From positions 92,570-156,569 of the forward strand of contig NZ_JACJTB010000008.1 in assembly GCF_014698475.1 (NCBI RefSeq): a DNA stretch of 64,000 bases. Direction: 5' to 3'. Made by a program: the position numbers and the translations under genes. Source of the DNA: Nostoc spongiaeforme FACHB-130 (GTDB taxonomy: Bacteria; Cyanobacteriota; Cyanobacteriia; Cyanobacteriales; Nostocaceae). Each line of letters begins with the position of its first letter. Positions within the stretch are counted from its first letter, which is position 1. The notes below the pieces were generated by a model. That model did not search any database and had not been told where the DNA came from. It worked only from the letters and a program-made list of their open reading frames with translations. Of the stretch, positions 61,891-64,000 are shown one piece after another.

Positions 61891-62628
61891 TTATTTCCGA
61901 TACAATCTGCCATTACGGACTTGTACCACAGGATGATTGCACCGCCGCACAAGTTGTTCGTCGTGGGTGGTCACAATTACTGTAGCCCCAAAAGAATTTA
62001 ACTTTTGCAAAATTTGGATGACTTGCCAAGAATTATCAGGGTCGAGGTTTCCTGTGGGTTCATCAGCCAAAATTAATGGCGGTGTTCCCACAATGGCGCG
62101 TGCAACACTCACCCGTTGTTGTTCTCCCCCCGAAAGTTGATCAGGAAAACAGTTAGCTTTGGAAAGTAAACCCACTAGCTTTAACGTTGGTTCTAAACGT
62201 CTTTGAATTTCTTTGCGAGTGAAACCTTGTGCTTGCAGTACAAATGTCACATTCTCTGCTACAGTTCTTTGGGGAATCAGTTTGTAATCTTGAAATACAA
62301 TGCCAATGCGTCGCCGCAACAGTGATAAGCGATCGCCCCGCAAATCTGTTACATTGCACTCATTGACAATCACCTCTCCCTGAGTAGCCGATTCTTCGCC
62401 ATACAAGAGTTTCAAAAGAGTTGATTTACCAGAACCGCTAGGGCCAGTAATAAACAAAAATTCTTTCTGTTTCACCTCTAAACTCACATCCAACAATCCG
62501 TGACAGCCATTGTTGTATGTTTTAGTTACAGAGCGTAACTGCACAATGGGAGCATTACTACTACTTTGTGGCGAAGATGTACTATCCTTTGCGGGAATAT
62601 GCTGATCAGTTTTAACAACGGTTCTCAT
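61891..62628 (-). CDS. ftsE: FtsE-type ABC ATPase
   Basis: 245 residues. A 27-residue polar N-terminal extension (rich in Ser) precedes a canonical FtsE domain: [20 protein letters not shown] (Walker A), [19 protein letters not shown] (Q-loop), [16 protein letters not shown] and [13 protein letters not shown]. With FtsX it links cell division to peptidoglycan hydrolases. No ftsX gene is in the window. A LolD/MacB-like role is less likely given the FQDYKLI signature of FtsE. Convergent with the gene at 61110. Confidence 0.83.
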   Translation of the reverse strand: MRTVVKTDQHIPAKDSTSSPQSSSNAPIVQLRSVTKTYNNGCHGLLDVSLEVKQKEFLFITGPSGSGKSTLLKLLYGEESATQGEVIVNECNVTDLRGDRLSLLRRRIGIVFQDYKLIPQRTVAENVTFVLQAQGFTRKEIQRRLEPTLKLVGLLSKANCFPDQLSGGEQQRVSVARAIVGTPPLILADEPTGNLDPDNSWQVIQILQKLNSFGATVIVTTHDEQLVRRCNHPVVQVRNGRLYRK

Positions 62629-62926
62629 TGGCAGAATATATACACTTGCTTAGAACTAAAAGCTCGAAAAACTTCAATTTAAGATTCTCTTAAAAATAAT
62701 GATTCCCAGGACAACCCCAGGAATCTCAAGTTCAAAAGCAAAAATTAAATTTTTTGGAAGTTTTCAGTACTATCCGCAAGTCATCAATTAGGGAGTGTGG
62801 GGAGAGAGGGAAGTGTGGGGGGAAAGATTTCTTCTCCATCCTCCCACCCCTCCCACACCTCCCACACCCCTGGATTTCTCACAAGAGAGAAATCCAGGTT
62901 TCCGACTCCCTACTCCCTACTCTTCC
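62629..62926. other. Gap with GTGTGGGGAG/CTCCCACACC repeats
   Basis: Inverted low-complexity repeats occupy 62791-62880 (GGGAGTGTGGGG facing CCTCCCACACCTCC). They form a potential long hairpin near the end of the glycosyltransferase gene. Repeat-derived open frames are not called. Confidence 0.65.
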
Positions 62927-63679
62927 CTAGAACGCACTTTTGGCTGTCAAGCGGTAAACAAATGCTTTCACAGCAAATTCTGGCAAAGCTAACATCCGTC
63001 GCCAACGCCAAGGTTCTTTATATAAGCGATATAGCCATTCCAAATTATTATTGCCTAACCAAGCAGGAGCGCGGGTTTTGCTTCCTGACCAAATATCAAA
63101 ACTACCACCAACACCAATCCAAATTGCTTGGGGACATAAATGACGATTTTGGGCAATCCATAATTCTTGACGTGGTACTCCCAAACCAACCAAAATAACT
63201 TGAGGCTGTAATTGAGTTAGTGTTTGGTGTAATATCTCTTCTTCTTCGGGAGAATGATAGCCAGAATGAGTACCGACTATGTTTAAATCTGGGGCTTGCT
63301 GCTTCCAAAAATCTGCGGCTTTGGTTGCTATTCCTGGTGCGCCGCCGTAAAAAAAGACTTTTGTACCTTTTTGCTTTTGTCCTAGTTCTCGCAATAATGT
63401 TTCTGCTAGTTCAATTCCTGGACAACGTTGAACCTTTTGCCAAAATAGCCACTGCAAATACAAAACTACACCAGCACCATCGGGTATCACCAACTCAGCA
63501 TCGTGAATTACCTTGGCTAGTGCGCTGTCGCGTTCTGCTTGCATGGTCATTTCTGCATTCAGCGTCACTACATGAGTACCTCTGCTGTGTTGCAGGCATT
63601 CTAGCAACCAGCCTGGATAGTTACTCATAACATGAACTGGTATTCCCAGCACCGAAAATACTTTAGGCGGTTTAGACAT
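62927..63679 (-). CDS. WecG/TagA/CpsF-family glycosyltransferase
   Basis: 250 residues matching the family throughout: VFSVLGIPVHV, VTLNAEMTMQAERD, VIPDGAGVVLYLQWLF, KVFFYGGAPGIA, VGLGVPRQELWIA and WIGVGGSFDIWSGSKTRAP (aspartate and glycine-rich sites). It transfers N-acetylmannosamine-type sugars to lipid-linked carriers in surface polysaccharide synthesis at the inner membrane. Other polysaccharide genes may lie beyond the right edge. Confidence 0.9.
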   Translation of the reverse strand: MSKPPKVFSVLGIPVHVMSNYPGWLLECLQHSRGTHVVTLNAEMTMQAERDSALAKVIHDAELVIPDGAGVVLYLQWLFWQKVQRCPGIELAETLLRELGQKQKGTKVFFYGGAPGIATKAADFWKQQAPDLNIVGTHSGYHSPEEEEILHQTLTQLQPQVILVGLGVPRQELWIAQNRHLCPQAIWIGVGGSFDIWSGSKTRAPAWLGNNNLEWLYRLYKEPWRWRRMLALPEFAVKAFVYRLTAKSAF

Positions 63680-63892
63680 AGCCTATTCTAATTAGCCTCA
63701 CATCACACCAGATTGTCTCGAACGATAGTTTATCAAATATTTTAATCAATCGCCTGGGCAATTTTGGGCAAATAGTAGTGAGAAAGTTACAGGGTTAAAA
63801 GTCCTTCAGGGCTTGATGTGGGCAGATATTTACGCAAGCAGGTTGTAATGTATACCAAAATTTTTTATGATTAAAATTTCTAATGAAACGCC

Positions 63893-64000
63893 TTATGTGA
63901 ATGAAGCCAGAGGATGCTGTTCAAAAGTAAGCACATCAATACCAAAACGCTGACGCAGAAAAAGGCGTAGAGTATGACTGGTGATTTTAGCGGCAACATG
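63893..64000 (-). CDS. C-terminal end of an unidentified gene (partial)
   Basis: An open frame enters from the right edge and reads HVAAKITSHTLRLFLRQRFG then IDVLTFEQHPLASFT and stop, 35 residues. I do not recognise it. Composition is protein-like (alternating hydrophobic and charged residues) and no start is needed within the window. It could be chance, as the stretch is short. Confidence 0.5.
   Translation of the reverse strand, partial: HVAAKITSHTLRLFLRQRFGIDVLTFEQHPLASFT

Noticed and set aside
1..64000. tRNA or rRNA genes
   Set aside because: No cloverleaf with the T-loop motif or rRNA-like conserved segment was recognised by eye; a tRNAscan-SE/Infernal run would settle it.

Overview
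The window looks like chromosomal DNA of a filamentous, heterocyst-forming cyanobacterium (Nostocales). The evidence is a HetC-type peptidase/ABC exporter followed by hetP with a HetR-type operator between them, frequent HIP1 octamers (GCGATCGC), cyanobacteria-specific families (Tab2/Atab2, DUF3611, DUF4330, LpxB-related) and many of the short palindromic and heptad repeats that litter Nostoc-like intergenic DNA. I see no rRNA, tRNA, CRISPR array or complete insertion sequence.

Region 1 (1-20,330) is the accessory and most interesting part. It holds hetC, a HetR box 622 bp upstream of hetP, hetP, a parvulin-like foldase, an HTH protein, a second HetC-like peptidase/ABC exporter, an HlyD adaptor and a second parvulin-like protein, all on the + strand. 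Facing these on the - strand are a HopA1-family lyase, an APH-like kinase and six small genes of the form MA-x-I-x-(I/L)-(S/T)-(E/D)-L. Each small gene has a leader ending near a GG/GA site followed by a Tyr/Gly/Ser-rich or amphipathic core. Kinase plus HopA1 lyase is the split Ser/Thr dehydratase known from class V lanthipeptides and thioamitides. Here the precursors lack cysteine, so ordinary lanthionine rings are not possible. Together with the two C39 exporters, HlyD and foldases this reads as a RiPP production and secretion locus fused to the heterocyst-commitment locus. Between hetP and the first foldase gene lies about 440 bp packed with perfect hairpins and closed by an intrinsic terminator, a candidate structured RNA.

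Region 2 (20,331-36,088) is mixed housekeeping: an atypical dihydroorotase-like protein that lacks metal-site histidines, a tandem histidine phosphatase, a DUF3611 membrane protein, an unusual slipin, a decayed DUF3891 gene, a large membrane-anchored hybrid kinase, a DUF3445 protein, purH, a VOC protein, a DMT exporter, an IS630 remnant and a response regulator. Three copies of a 70-nt element with covarying stems lie here. Its minus-strand transcript would be complementary to the conserved motif of the cyanobacterial sRNA Yfr1.

Region 3 (36,089-42,392) is a non-canonical clock-like module in the order KaiC-like, KaiB-like, KaiB-like, PAS histidine kinase, without KaiA and with a divergent response regulator.

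Region 4 (43,082-64,000) is ordinary core genome: a metzincin-like protease, a MATE transporter, an LpxB-related protein, a methyltransferase, an M23 peptidase, glycogen phosphorylase, a Tab2 protein, DUF2470, a phosphoesterase, an M48 peptidase, DUF4330, an alpha/beta-hydrolase-like protein missing catalytic motifs, an FtsE-type ATPase and a WecG/TagA glycosyltransferase. An incomplete gene runs off the right edge.
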